A DNA stretch of 64,000 nt, from contig CAWHXF010000027.1 in the NCBI GenBank assembly GCA_963833195.1, positions 3,782,001-3,846,000 of the forward strand, given 5' to 3'. Shown here piece by piece: positions 45,509 to 53,257 of the stretch. Both the position numbers and the translations under genes were made by a program. Numbering within the stretch: the stretch's first letter is position 1; each line of letters opens with the position of its first letter. The notes beneath the pieces are model-generated. The model made no database searches. It was given only the letters and a program-made list of their open reading frames with translations, and was not told the origin of the DNA. Source of the stretch: Granulosicoccus sp963833195. GTDB taxonomy: Bacteria > Pseudomonadota > Gammaproteobacteria > Granulosicoccales > Granulosicoccaceae.

Positions 45509-46510
45509 TCAGCTTCGACGCGCGAGCCGGTGCAGCGGCCAGAAGCCCGCGGCGCACGCCAGCAGCATTGCCCCGACGAAGCTGCGCCAGCCGAGGTGCT
45601 GGTACACCCACAGCGGCGCCACCGAGCCGAGCGCGCCGGCAGCGTAGTAGATCGAGATGTAGAGCCCGTTGACGAGGCTCGCCTCGGCGGGCCGCAGCCC
45701 GTTCAGGTAGCCCGACAACGTGGCGTGCACCGTGAACATGCCCGCCGAGGTGAGAAAGCCCGCCGCGATCAGCACGCCGATGCTCGCCAGGCCCGTCAGC
45801 GCGAGCCCGGCGAGAAACAGGCCGAGCGCGACGGCCATGGCGCGCAGCGGCCCCCCCGCAAGAGCGTGCAGGCGGGCGAGGTTCAGCGCGATGCCGACGC
45901 CGACCAGGTAGCCGAGGTAGACGAGCGAGATCGTCGACGCGGGCACCCCCGGATCGATCTCCACGAGCCTGAAGGGCAGCGCGTTCAGCAGCCCGGAGAA
46001 CGTGAAGAACACGATGAAGATCAGCGCGTAGCCCGCCGCGAACGCGGGTTCGCGCAGGATCGCGAGCGAGGCCGCCGCCCCGCCGCGCGTCGCCGACACG
46101 CTCTGGTCGCGCGCCGCGCCCAGCAGCGCCAGGGCGCAGCCGACCAGCAGGAGCCCCAGCAGCACGAACGTGCCGCGCCAGCCGAGCGCGTCCGAGACGA
46201 AGCCGCCGATCAGGCGACCGGACAGCCCGCCGAGAATGGTGGTGGCGATGTAGGTGGCCACGCGCCGGGCTACCGCATCGGCGCTGCCGGCACGGCTGCA
46301 GTACGTGACGGCGGCCGTGAAGATGGCGGGGTACAGGATCGCCTGCAACGCGCGCGCACCGAGCAGCGCGGGCAGGCCGTCCGCGGCGGCGAAGGCGAAC
46401 TGCAGCAGACCCAACAGGAGCGTGGCCACGACGAGCAGCCGCTGCGCGGAGAAGCGCTGCAGCACCACGCCGAAGCCGAGCGGCGCGACGGCGAGCGCCA
46501 CGAAGCACAC
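45509..46510 (-). CDS. MFS transporter (YnfM-like), start codon missing
   Basis: Frame 45509 to 46510 codes most of a 12-TM major facilitator. The same frame continues upstream without a break and encodes the expected first TM 'RLVLLTTFAAFVAFYAPQPL' plus 'PFFSSEFGARPATVALLLTV' (up to about 46633), yet contains no ATG, GTG or TTG there. GTG 46510 would delete TM1. So the real gene likely extends to about 46635 and has lost its start or suffers an indel. Internal motifs include 'GLSGRLIGGFVSDALGWRG' and 'GYLNGLRPAEASLVNGLYIS'. Substrate unknown. Confidence 0.8.
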   Translation of the reverse strand: MCFVALAVAPLGFGVVLQRFSAQRLLVVATLLLGLLQFAFAAADGLPALLGARALQAILYPAIFTAAVTYCSRAGSADAVARRVATYIATTILGGLSGRLIGGFVSDALGWRGTFVLLGLLLVGCALALLGAARDQSVSATRGGAAASLAILREPAFAAGYALIFIVFFTFSGLLNALPFRLVEIDPGVPASTISLVYLGYLVGVGIALNLARLHALAGGPLRAMAVALGLFLAGLALTGLASIGVLIAAGFLTSAGMFTVHATLSGYLNGLRPAEASLVNGLYISIYYAAGALGSVAPLWVYQHLGWRSFVGAMLLACAAGFWPLHRLARRS

Positions 46511-46636
46511 CGTCAGGAGAAGCGCGACCGTGGCGGGTCGCGCGCCGAACTCCGACGAGAAGAAGGGCAGTAGCGGCTGCGGCGCGTAGAACGCGACGAA
46601 TGCGGCGAAGGTCGTGAGCAGGACGAGCCGGAAACT

Positions 46637-46702
46637 GCGTCCGGGCGGCGGCTGACCGGCGCCCGGACGCGTGCGCTTCTCGCCGCCTCGCGCGCGAGGC
46701 GG
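46637..46702. terminator. two strong G/C hairpins between the YghU-like gene and the MFS gene
   Basis: Arms GCGTCCGGGCG (46637-46647) and CGCCCGGACGC (46660-46670) pair perfectly around a 12-base loop. Next to it is a 20-bp perfect palindrome CCGCCTCGCGCGCGAGGCGG (46683-46702). They follow the YghU-like stop. No T-run is present, so termination is plausible but unproven. Confidence 0.45.
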
Positions 46703-46718
46703 ACGGACGAGATGGAGC

Positions 46719-47574
46719 TCAGTCGCCCGGCTTGTCCGAGTCGAAGTCGCTCGCCGAATGACGCTCCGGCAACCGCTGCTCCTCGGGCCCGAAGGTACGG
46801 TTCACGCGCACGCCGCGCACGACGGCCGGGCGCGCGTCGATGGCCTTCGCCCAGCGCATGACGTGCTCGTACTCGTGCGCCTGCAGGAACGTGGCGGCGC
46901 CGTACACGCGGTCCAGCACCAGTTGTCCGTACCAGGGCCATACCGCGATGTCGGCGATGGAATAGCTCTCGCCGTTCAGCCATTCGCCCTCGCCGAGCCT
47001 GCGATCCAGCACGTCCAGCTGGCGCTTGGTCTCCATCGTGAACCGGTCGATGCAGTACTCGATCTTCACGGGCGCGTAGGCGTAGAAGTGGCCGAAGCCG
47101 CCGCCCAGATAGGGCGCGCTGCCCATCTGCCAGAAGAGCCAGTTCAGCGTCTCGGTGCGCCTTCGCGGGCTCGCCCGGCAGGAAGGCACCGAACTTCTCG
47201 GCCAGGTACAGCAGGATGGAGCCGGACTCGAACACGCGCAGCTCCGGGGACGCGCCGCGGTCGACGAGCGCGGGAATCTTGGAGTTCGGATTGATGCCGA
47301 CGAAGCCGGAGCCGAACTGCTCCCCGGCGCCGATGTCGATCGGCCAGGCGTCGTACTCCGCATCGGCGTGCCCGGCCTCGAGGAGCTCCTCGAGCATGAC
47401 CGTGACCTTCACGCCGTTCGGCGTCGCGAGCGAGTGCAACTGCAGCGCGTGCTCGCCGACGGGCAGCTCGACGTCGTGCGTCGGCCCGGCGACCGGGCGG
47501 TTGATGCTCGCCCACTGGCCGCCGCTCGATTCCGGCGGGCTCCATACCTCGGGCGGGGTGTACTCGTCGCTCAT
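46719..47574 (-). pseudogene. YghU-like glutathione-dependent disulfide oxidoreductase, split by a +1 frameshift
   Basis: Two frames cover one GST-fold protein of the YghU/YfcG type. N-part from ATG 47574: 'EYTPPEVWSPPESSGGQW', 'TPNGVKVTVMLEEL', 'GINPNSKIPAL', 'ILLYLAEKFGAFLPGEPAK'. C-part from about 47157: 'RTETLNWLFWQMGSAPYLGG', 'YAPVKIEYCIDRFTMETKR', 'ADIAVWPWYGQ', 'RTFGPEEQRLPERHSASDF'. Deleting one base of the CC at 47160-47161 restores continuity; the total length is 3n+1. Both halves look well conserved, so decay is recent or it is a sequence error. Confidence 0.85.
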
Positions 47575-47713
47575 GCGTGCGGGAACTCGTCGGGCGGCCG
47601 GAGGGCGCGCACTGTACCCGCCCGGCGCCGGTGTCGAGCTCGCCGCGTGCGGATCCGCAAAACCGACCGGCGTCTCTGTCCCGGACACCGTCTCGGCGCG
47701 AGCCGGTGTCGGG

Positions 47714-48016
47714 TCAGCCTGCGCGCTTGCCCCGCAAACTCAGCGAGGATCGGTTCAGCGCGTGCAGATCCGCCGAGCCGTCCAGCACGCGCTCGCCCGT
47801 GTCGAGCGCCCGGGTCAGCACGTCGAACGGGGTGTGCTTCCACGCGGGCGGGCGCACGCACTCGCGCCACGCTCGTCCGCACGCGTCGTCGAGCAGGATG
47901 CGCGCGAAGCAGTGGTTCAGGCGCACGGGCCAGTCGCGCGACCCGGCGGCCTCGGGCAGCCGCCGGTCGACGAGTTCGCGCCAGCGTTCGCGCAGACGCG
48001 CCTCGCCGTCGTCCAT
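47714..48016 (-). CDS. conserved hypothetical protein
   Basis: About 100 aa from the ATG at 48016. 'RLRERWRELVDRRLPEAAG', 'WPVRLNHCFARILLDDACG', 'FDVLTRALDTGERVL' and 'ALNRSSLSLRGKRAG'. The pattern WPVRLxHCFxRI looks family-like, but I cannot name a function. Small, soluble, helical, no signal peptide. Starts 20 bp after the stop of the alpha/beta hydrolase on the same strand. Confidence 0.65.
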   Translation of the reverse strand: MDDGEARLRERWRELVDRRLPEAAGSRDWPVRLNHCFARILLDDACGRAWRECVRPPAWKHTPFDVLTRALDTGERVLDGSADLHALNRSSLSLRGKRAG

Positions 48017-48035
48017 GTCGGACCGGCTATTCGGA

Positions 48036-48948
48036 CTAGCTATCCTTCGCCGCGTCCAGCCATTCGATGATGGCCTCGTTCGCCTCGTCCGGCTTCTCGA
48101 GCACCGAGGCGTGCGAGGCGCCATCGATGATCGTCACCATCGAGCCGTCCACCTGGTCGCCCATCATCTGCGCAAGGCTTGCGGGCGTGAGCGTGTCCTC
48201 GATGCCGAACAGGAAGAGCGTCGGCACGTCGATCGCGTCCAGCACGCCGGTGAGGTCGGGCCGTTCGGCCAGCGCCACGCCGCCGCCCGCGGCACCGTTG
48301 ACGGAAGCCTCCTGCATGAGGTTGCCGATGTACTCGACCTTGTCCGGCTCGTTCATGCGCGTCGCGCCCGTGAACATGTCCTTGATGAGGAAGTCGGCGT
48401 AGGCCTGGTCCACACCGTCCTGCTTCACCTGCTCGGCGAGCCCTTCCCACAGCGCCGCCTCGGCGATCGGTGCCGGCACGGCCGCGGTGTCGTTGAACGC
48501 CAGCGCGCGGAACTTCTCCGGCGCCTGGTCGTACATCTGGAAGAGCGTCCAGCCGCCCATGGACATGCCGAGCACCGCGGCCTGGCCGTCGCCGATCTCG
48601 AGCTCGTCCATCACCGCGATCATGTCGTCGGCGTAGGTCTCTATCGACGCGGAGTCCGTCGGGCGCCTCGCTCTCGCCGAAGCCGCGCAGCGAGGGCGTG
48701 ACGACGCTGTAGCCGGCGTCCGCGATGGCCTGGACGTTGTCGCGGAACAGGCCCTCGTTGAGCGGGTAGCCGTGGATCAGCATCACCGGGTCGCCCTCGC
48801 CGTGCACGGTGTAGTGGATGCGCGCACCGTCGGGGCGCTCGACGAAGCCGTCGAAGGGGGTGGCGGGCTGGGCGTGGACGACGCCGGCCGTCACGAGGCC
48901 GACGGCGAGCGCGGTGGCGCGAAGCGTGTGCGGGATCATGCGGTTCAT
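48036..48948 (-). pseudogene. secreted alpha/beta hydrolase, split by a +1 frameshift
   Basis: From ATG 48948: signal peptide 'HTLRATALAVGLVTAGVVHA', then 'GDPVMLIHGYPLNEGLFRD' (oxyanion) and 'VVTPSLRGFGESEAP'. The frame then shifts; the second frame (48623 to 48036) gives 'DDMIAVMDELEIGDG', nucleophile 'LGMSMGGWT', acid 'FGIEDTLTP' and base 'DGASHASVLEKP'. Removing one base of GGG at 48661-48663 joins them ('EAPTDSASIETYADD'). Length is 3n+1. The complete catalytic triad suggests an active enzyme if the indel is an artefact. Confidence 0.85.
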
Positions 48949-49091
48949 GTGCCTGTCGTCGTGAATGGGCGAGACAGTCTGGGAAACGCGCCGCAGGTGC
49001 GGCACCGCGGTTCCCGAATTCGCGCAGGCGTGCTGTAAATCGTGGGCGACGCCCTTCTCCGGGCGTCGCAGGTAGGGCCGCGGGGTGGGGC

Positions 49092-49721
49092 TCAGCCTTG
49101 CGGACGCGTGGACGCGAAGGACGGGCGCCCGGCCAGCAACGCGTGCTCGGCCTCCAGGCGCGGGTGCCCGTCGCGCCACGCGATGTCGGGATGGCGGAAG
49201 TCGAGATACTCGAGCCCGCACACGAGCGCGACTATGCCCAGGTCCAGATCCGGCGCTCGCGAGCCGTCACCCGCGCGCGCCTCGAACCAGTCGAGCGCGG
49301 TGCGGATCTTGTCGACGAGGTCGTCGGACCAGGTCACCCAGCGCTGCGGCTCGGGTCGCACGAAGCCCTCGTAGCGCAGCTGCACGGCAAGCTCGGTCAT
49401 GCCGTTGGCCACGGCGTGCGCGTTCAGCACGCGCCAGCGCCGATCGCCTTCGGCCGGTATCAGCCGGTGGCCGCCGAGCTCGTCCAGGTACTGGCAGATC
49501 AGCGTCGAGTCGTTCAGCGAGAAGCCGTCGGGCAACGTCAACGACGGTACGCGCCGCAGCGGGTTGACGAGGCCCGCGTACTCGGCGTTCGGCTTGCCGG
49601 GCGCGACGTGCACGTCGCGCAGCTCCAGTCGCTCGGCCAGGCCCAGCTCGGCCGCGCACACGCGCACCTTGCGCGCGAAGGGGGAGGCGCCCGCGTGGTG
49701 CAGGATCAGCTTGTCGGACAT
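49092..49721 (-). CDS. glutathione S-transferase family protein
   Basis: About 209 aa from ATG 49721. 'LILHHAGASPFARKVRVCAA' (N-terminal Ser-type GST start), 'NPLRRVPSLTLPDG' and 'LNDSTLICQYLDELGG' (DS replacing the usual ES). C-domain 'DLDLGIVALVCGLEYLDFRH'. Cytosolic; close to YibF/GstB-like GSTs in layout. Intact, unlike its neighbours. Substrate unknown. Confidence 0.9.
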   Translation of the reverse strand: MSDKLILHHAGASPFARKVRVCAAELGLAERLELRDVHVAPGKPNAEYAGLVNPLRRVPSLTLPDGFSLNDSTLICQYLDELGGHRLIPAEGDRRWRVLNAHAVANGMTELAVQLRYEGFVRPEPQRWVTWSDDLVDKIRTALDWFEARAGDGSRAPDLDLGIVALVCGLEYLDFRHPDIAWRDGHPRLEAEHALLAGRPSFASTRPQG

Positions 49722-49829
49722 GGGCGGCGGTTCTAGCGGGTGGGGACGGGGCGCCATCCTGCCGCAAGCGGTGCCGCGGCGTCAGTCGTTCTCGAGGAGT
49801 ACCGCGAAGCAGGCGTCGAGATCCGAGCG

Positions 49830-50303
49830 TCAGCCCGGTCGGCGGTAGCTCGAGCGTACCGCCGTGCCGGATCGCGTGATCACCGGCCCGTCGGTCTCGA
49901 CGCGGCCGTGGTGGAACACGACGCGGCGGACCGGATCGAACACGAGGTAGTGGCGCACGCTCGACAGGCCCAGATACCCCTCGAGCTTCTCGCCGGTGTC
50001 CTGGTAGGCGGTCGACGGGGAGAGCACCTCGACGATCACGACGGGCGCGTCGATCGTGACCGCGTCCAGACGGATCTCGCCGCAGCACTGCACGGCGGCG
50101 TCCGGTTCGCACGTGTTGTTCCCGTCGATGACGATGATGACGCCATCGCCGAACAGGCGGCGACCATTTCGAGGCCGCCTGATCGCGAGGCGCAGCTCCA
50201 CGGCCACTTCGGTCTTCAGCAGGTTGTGCCGATTCTTCTCCGATGCCATCCGGAGCGGAATGCCGTTCGACAGCTCCCAGCGCTCGCCGTCAGGCCGGGA
50301 CAT
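49830..50303 (-). CDS. Uma2 family (DUF820) putative nuclease, start probably frameshifted
   Basis: PD-(D/E)XK-like Uma2 fold: 'EPDAAVQCCGEIRLDAVTID' followed by 'APVVIVEVLSPSTAYQDTGE' and 'YLGLSSVRHYLVFDP'. The open frame begins at ATG 50303 ('RPDGERWELSNGIPLRM'). An upstream ATG at 50334 in the next frame gives 'NVEELPRLVDV', the usual Uma2 N-terminus. Removing one base of GGG at 50297-50299 joins them (3n+1 length to 50334). Function of Uma2 proteins is mostly unknown. Confidence 0.85.
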   Translation of the reverse strand: MSRPDGERWELSNGIPLRMASEKNRHNLLKTEVAVELRLAIRRPRNGRRLFGDGVIIVIDGNNTCEPDAAVQCCGEIRLDAVTIDAPVVIVEVLSPSTAYQDTGEKLEGYLGLSSVRHYLVFDPVRRVVFHHGRVETDGPVITRSGTAVRSSYRRPG

Positions 50304-50414
50304 CGACCAGTCGAGGAAGTTCCTCGACGTTCATCGGTTTTCGAGTCGGTCCTGCATGAGGGTTCCGGCGGCGGACTTCGGCCAGTCTACTCGGGAGCTT
50401 CGGCTCTCAGACCC

Positions 50415-50420
50415 TATAAT
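50415..50420 (+). promoter_or_regulatory. TATAAT -10 element before mnmG
   Basis: A perfect -10 hexamer TATAAT at 50415-50420. No good -35 was found. It overlaps the in-frame ATG at 50419-50421, so a transcript from it would start downstream of that ATG and favour the ATG at 50457 as the real start. Confidence 0.5.
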
Positions 50421-52368
50421 GCCTTCCCACCCGTCCGACTCCCGGACCCTCTTCCCATGCAGTATCCCGAGATCCTTCGACGTCATCGTCGTCGGCGGCG
50501 GCCACGCCGGCACCGAGGCCGCCCTCGCCGCGTCCCGCTCCGGCGCGCGCACGCTGCTGCTGACGCACGCCATAGAGACGCTCGGCCAGATGAGCTGCAA
50601 CCCGGCCATCGGCGGCATCGGCAAGGGACACCTGGTGAAGGAGATCGACGCGCTCGGCGGCGCCATGGCGCGCGCGGCCGATGCCGCCGCCATCCACGTG
50701 CGCACGCTGAACGCCAGCAAGGGGCCGGCGGTGCGCGCCACGCGCGCGCAGGCCGATCGGCAGCTCTATCGCGTGGCGGTCAGGAAGATCGTCGAGAACC
50801 AGCCGAACCTCGCGCTGTTCCAGCAGCCCGTGGACGACCTGCTGCTGGAGGGCGGGCGCGTGGCGGGCGTCATGACCGCGCTGGGCCTGACGTTCCGCGC
50901 ACCCACCGTTGTGCTGACCGTGGGCACTTTCCTCGCGGGGCTCACGCACGTCGGGGAATCGAACCGGCCCGAGGGACGTGCCGGGGACGCGCCGGCCACG
51001 ACGCTCGCCGCGCGCCTGCGCGAGATGCCGCTCGGCGTCGGCAGGCTCAAGACCGGCACGCCGCCGCGCATCGACTCGCGCAGCATCGACTATCGCGGCC
51101 TCGCCTCGCAGCCCGGCGACGACCCGCGTCCGGTGTTCTCGTACCTCGGCAGCACGAGCGATCACCCGCGGCAGGTGCACTGCCACATCACGGCCACCAA
51201 CGCGCGCACGCACGACATCATCCGGGGCGCGCTGCACCGCTCGCCCATGTTCTCGGGCACCATCGAGGGCACCGGCCCGCGCTACTGCCCGTCCATCGAG
51301 GACAAGGTCGTGCGCTTCGCCGAACGGATGAGCCACCAGGTGTTCATCGAGCCCGAGGGCCTCGACTCGCTCGAGGTCTACCCGAACGGCATCTCGACCA
51401 GCCTGCCCTTCGACGTGCAGGTGGACTACGTGCGCAGCATCCGCGGGTTCGAGCGCGCGCACATCACGCGACCGGGCTACGCCATCGAATACGACTACTT
51501 CGACCCCCGCGGCCTGCGCCCGTCGCTGGAGACGCGCGCAGTGCCAGGGTTGTACTTCGCGGGACAGATCAACGGCACGACGGGCTACGAGGAGGCCGCC
51601 GCGCAGGGGCTCGTCGCGGGCATCAACGCGGCGCGCGCCACGCGTGGCGAGGACGCCTGGACGCCGCGGCGTGACGAGGCCTACATCGGCGTGCTGATCG
51701 ACGATCTCGTCACGCGCGGCACCAAGGAGCCGTACCGCATGTTCACGAGCCGCGCGGAGTACCGCCTGACGCTGCGCGAGGACAACGCGGACCTGCGCCT
51801 GAGCGAGACCGGTCGTCGCCTCGGTCTCGTCGACGACGCGCGGTGGGCCGCGTTCGAGACCAAGCGCGACGCCATCGAGCGGCTGGAGCGCGCGATGGAT
51901 GGCTGGCGGTTGCACCCGGGGACGCCCGGCGCGCGGGCGCTGCACGACGCCACCGGGGTGGAGCTGTCGCGCGACCGCTCGGCCGCGGAGCTCGCGCGCA
52001 TGCCGCAGGTGGCGCTCGCCGCGCTGCTGCCCATCGTCGCGCCGGACGAGCCCGTGCCCGACCGGGCCGTCGTGGATCAGGTGGAGACCCGGCTGCGCTA
52101 CGCAGGCTATCTCGATCGGCAGCAGGCCGACATCGACCGGGCGCGCAGCCACGAGGAGCACCCGCTGCCCGAATCGCTCGATTACGACGACGTGCACGGG
52201 TTGTCGAACGAGGTGCGCCAGAAGCTCTCCGAGCACCGGCCCGCGACCGTCGGGCAGGCGGGTCGCGTGCCGGGCGTCACGCCGGCCGCGGTATCGCTGC
52301 TGCTCGTGCACCTGAAACGTGCATCGGCCCGCCGCGGTGCGGAACCGAAGCCGCGCGAGGTTGCCTGA
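50419..52368 (+). CDS. mnmG: tRNA uridine-5-carboxymethylaminomethyl modification protein MnmG
   Basis: FAD protein that works with MnmE on tRNA U34. Dinucleotide fold 'FDVIVVGGGHAGTEAALAA', then 'MSCNPAIGGIGKGHLVKEID', 'GTFLAGLTHVG', 'RLKTGTPPRID' (catalytic cysteine region), and 'GQINGTTGYEEAAAQGLVAG'. The C-domain ends 'GVTPAAVSLLLVHLK'. 649 aa from ATG 50419 with a non-family leader. ATG 50457 in another frame reads 'MQYP', and deleting one C of CCC (50466-50468) gives 'MQYPRSFDVIVVGGG', the normal start. The usual rsmG-parA-parB genes do not follow. Confidence 0.96.
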   Translation: MPSHPSDSRTLFPCSIPRSFDVIVVGGGHAGTEAALAASRSGARTLLLTHAIETLGQMSCNPAIGGIGKGHLVKEIDALGGAMARAADAAAIHVRTLNASKGPAVRATRAQADRQLYRVAVRKIVENQPNLALFQQPVDDLLLEGGRVAGVMTALGLTFRAPTVVLTVGTFLAGLTHVGESNRPEGRAGDAPATTLAARLREMPLGVGRLKTGTPPRIDSRSIDYRGLASQPGDDPRPVFSYLGSTSDHPRQVHCHITATNARTHDIIRGALHRSPMFSGTIEGTGPRYCPSIEDKVVRFAERMSHQVFIEPEGLDSLEVYPNGISTSLPFDVQVDYVRSIRGFERAHITRPGYAIEYDYFDPRGLRPSLETRAVPGLYFAGQINGTTGYEEAAAQGLVAGINAARATRGEDAWTPRRDEAYIGVLIDDLVTRGTKEPYRMFTSRAEYRLTLREDNADLRLSETGRRLGLVDDARWAAFETKRDAIERLERAMDGWRLHPGTPGARALHDATGVELSRDRSAAELARMPQVALAALLPIVAPDEPVPDRAVVDQVETRLRYAGYLDRQQADIDRARSHEEHPLPESLDYDDVHGLSNEVRQKLSEHRPATVGQAGRVPGVTPAAVSLLLVHLKRASARRGAEPKPREVA

Positions 52369-52398
52369 GCGCTACCTTCCGCGTCAGGCGAGCGTCCC

Positions 52399-53181
52399 AT
52401 GTTCGGCCCCCACCGTTTCATCCGCTGCGCCGTGTTCGCGCTCGCCGCGGCGCTGCCGGGCGTTCCCGCGGCCGGCGAGTCGGCGGCCGAAGGTGGGCCG
52501 CGCGTCATCGAGCTCTACACGTCGCACGGCTGCTCGTCCTGCCCGGCGGCCGATGAGCTGCTGGGCGAGCTGATCGAGGCCCACGCCGATGCGGGGAACC
52601 TCGTCGCGCTGGAGTTCCACGTCGATTACTGGAACGAGCTGGTGCACGGCGGCGACGGCAATTTCGTGGACCCGTTCTCACACGCCGCGTGGAGCGGACG
52701 TCAGCGCGACTACGCGCGCGCCGGTCTCGACGGTCGACCGGGCGTCTACACGCCCCAGGTCGTGATCGACGGGCGAGCCGCGTTCGTCGGCTCCGACGCA
52801 CGTCGTATCGACGAGGCGCTGGCCGCGCCGGCCGCCACGACGCCCGGACTGTCGGTGGCCGTGGCGCGTGCCGGCTCGGGGGACGATGCGCTGAGCGTGT
52901 CGGTCGATGCCTCGGACTACGCCATGGGTACCGACGCGCTCGACGTGATGCTGGTGCGCTACGCGAAGCGCACCAGCACCGAGATCACGGGTGGCGAGAA
53001 CCGTCATCGCACGGCCGTGAACCATCACGTCGTGCGCTCCATGGAGCGGCTGGGTCGGCCCGAGCCCGGGGCGACGACGGCGTTCGAGGTGGCCGCGCCG
53101 GAACCGGACGAAGGCTGCGCGGTGTTGCTGCAGGACCGCTTCCTGACGCGATTGCACGCGGCGGCGCTCTGTCCGGACTGA
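52399..53181 (+). CDS. DUF1223 periplasmic protein (thioredoxin-like)
   Basis: 260 aa. A signal peptide 'AVFALAAALPGVPAAG' is followed by 'VIELYTSHGCSSCPAADELL', the DUF1223 motif with a CSSC pair in thioredoxin-like position, then 'LEFHVDYWNELV', 'VYTPQVVIDGRAAFVG' (cis-Pro loop). The C-half is a beta-rich domain ending 'CAVLLQDRF'. Likely periplasmic; redox or copper-related roles are guessed for the family but not proven. 30 bp after mnmG, possibly cotranscribed. Confidence 0.9.
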   Translation: MFGPHRFIRCAVFALAAALPGVPAAGESAAEGGPRVIELYTSHGCSSCPAADELLGELIEAHADAGNLVALEFHVDYWNELVHGGDGNFVDPFSHAAWSGRQRDYARAGLDGRPGVYTPQVVIDGRAAFVGSDARRIDEALAAPAATTPGLSVAVARAGSGDDALSVSVDASDYAMGTDALDVMLVRYAKRTSTEITGGENRHRTAVNHHVVRSMERLGRPEPGATTAFEVAAPEPDEGCAVLLQDRFLTRLHAAALCPD

Positions 53182-53257
53182 GCGGGGCCGAAGATTACCG
53201 CCCGGATACCCGCGGCGCGTACCTAGACTGGAGGGCCCGCGATCCGCGAGCACCGCC

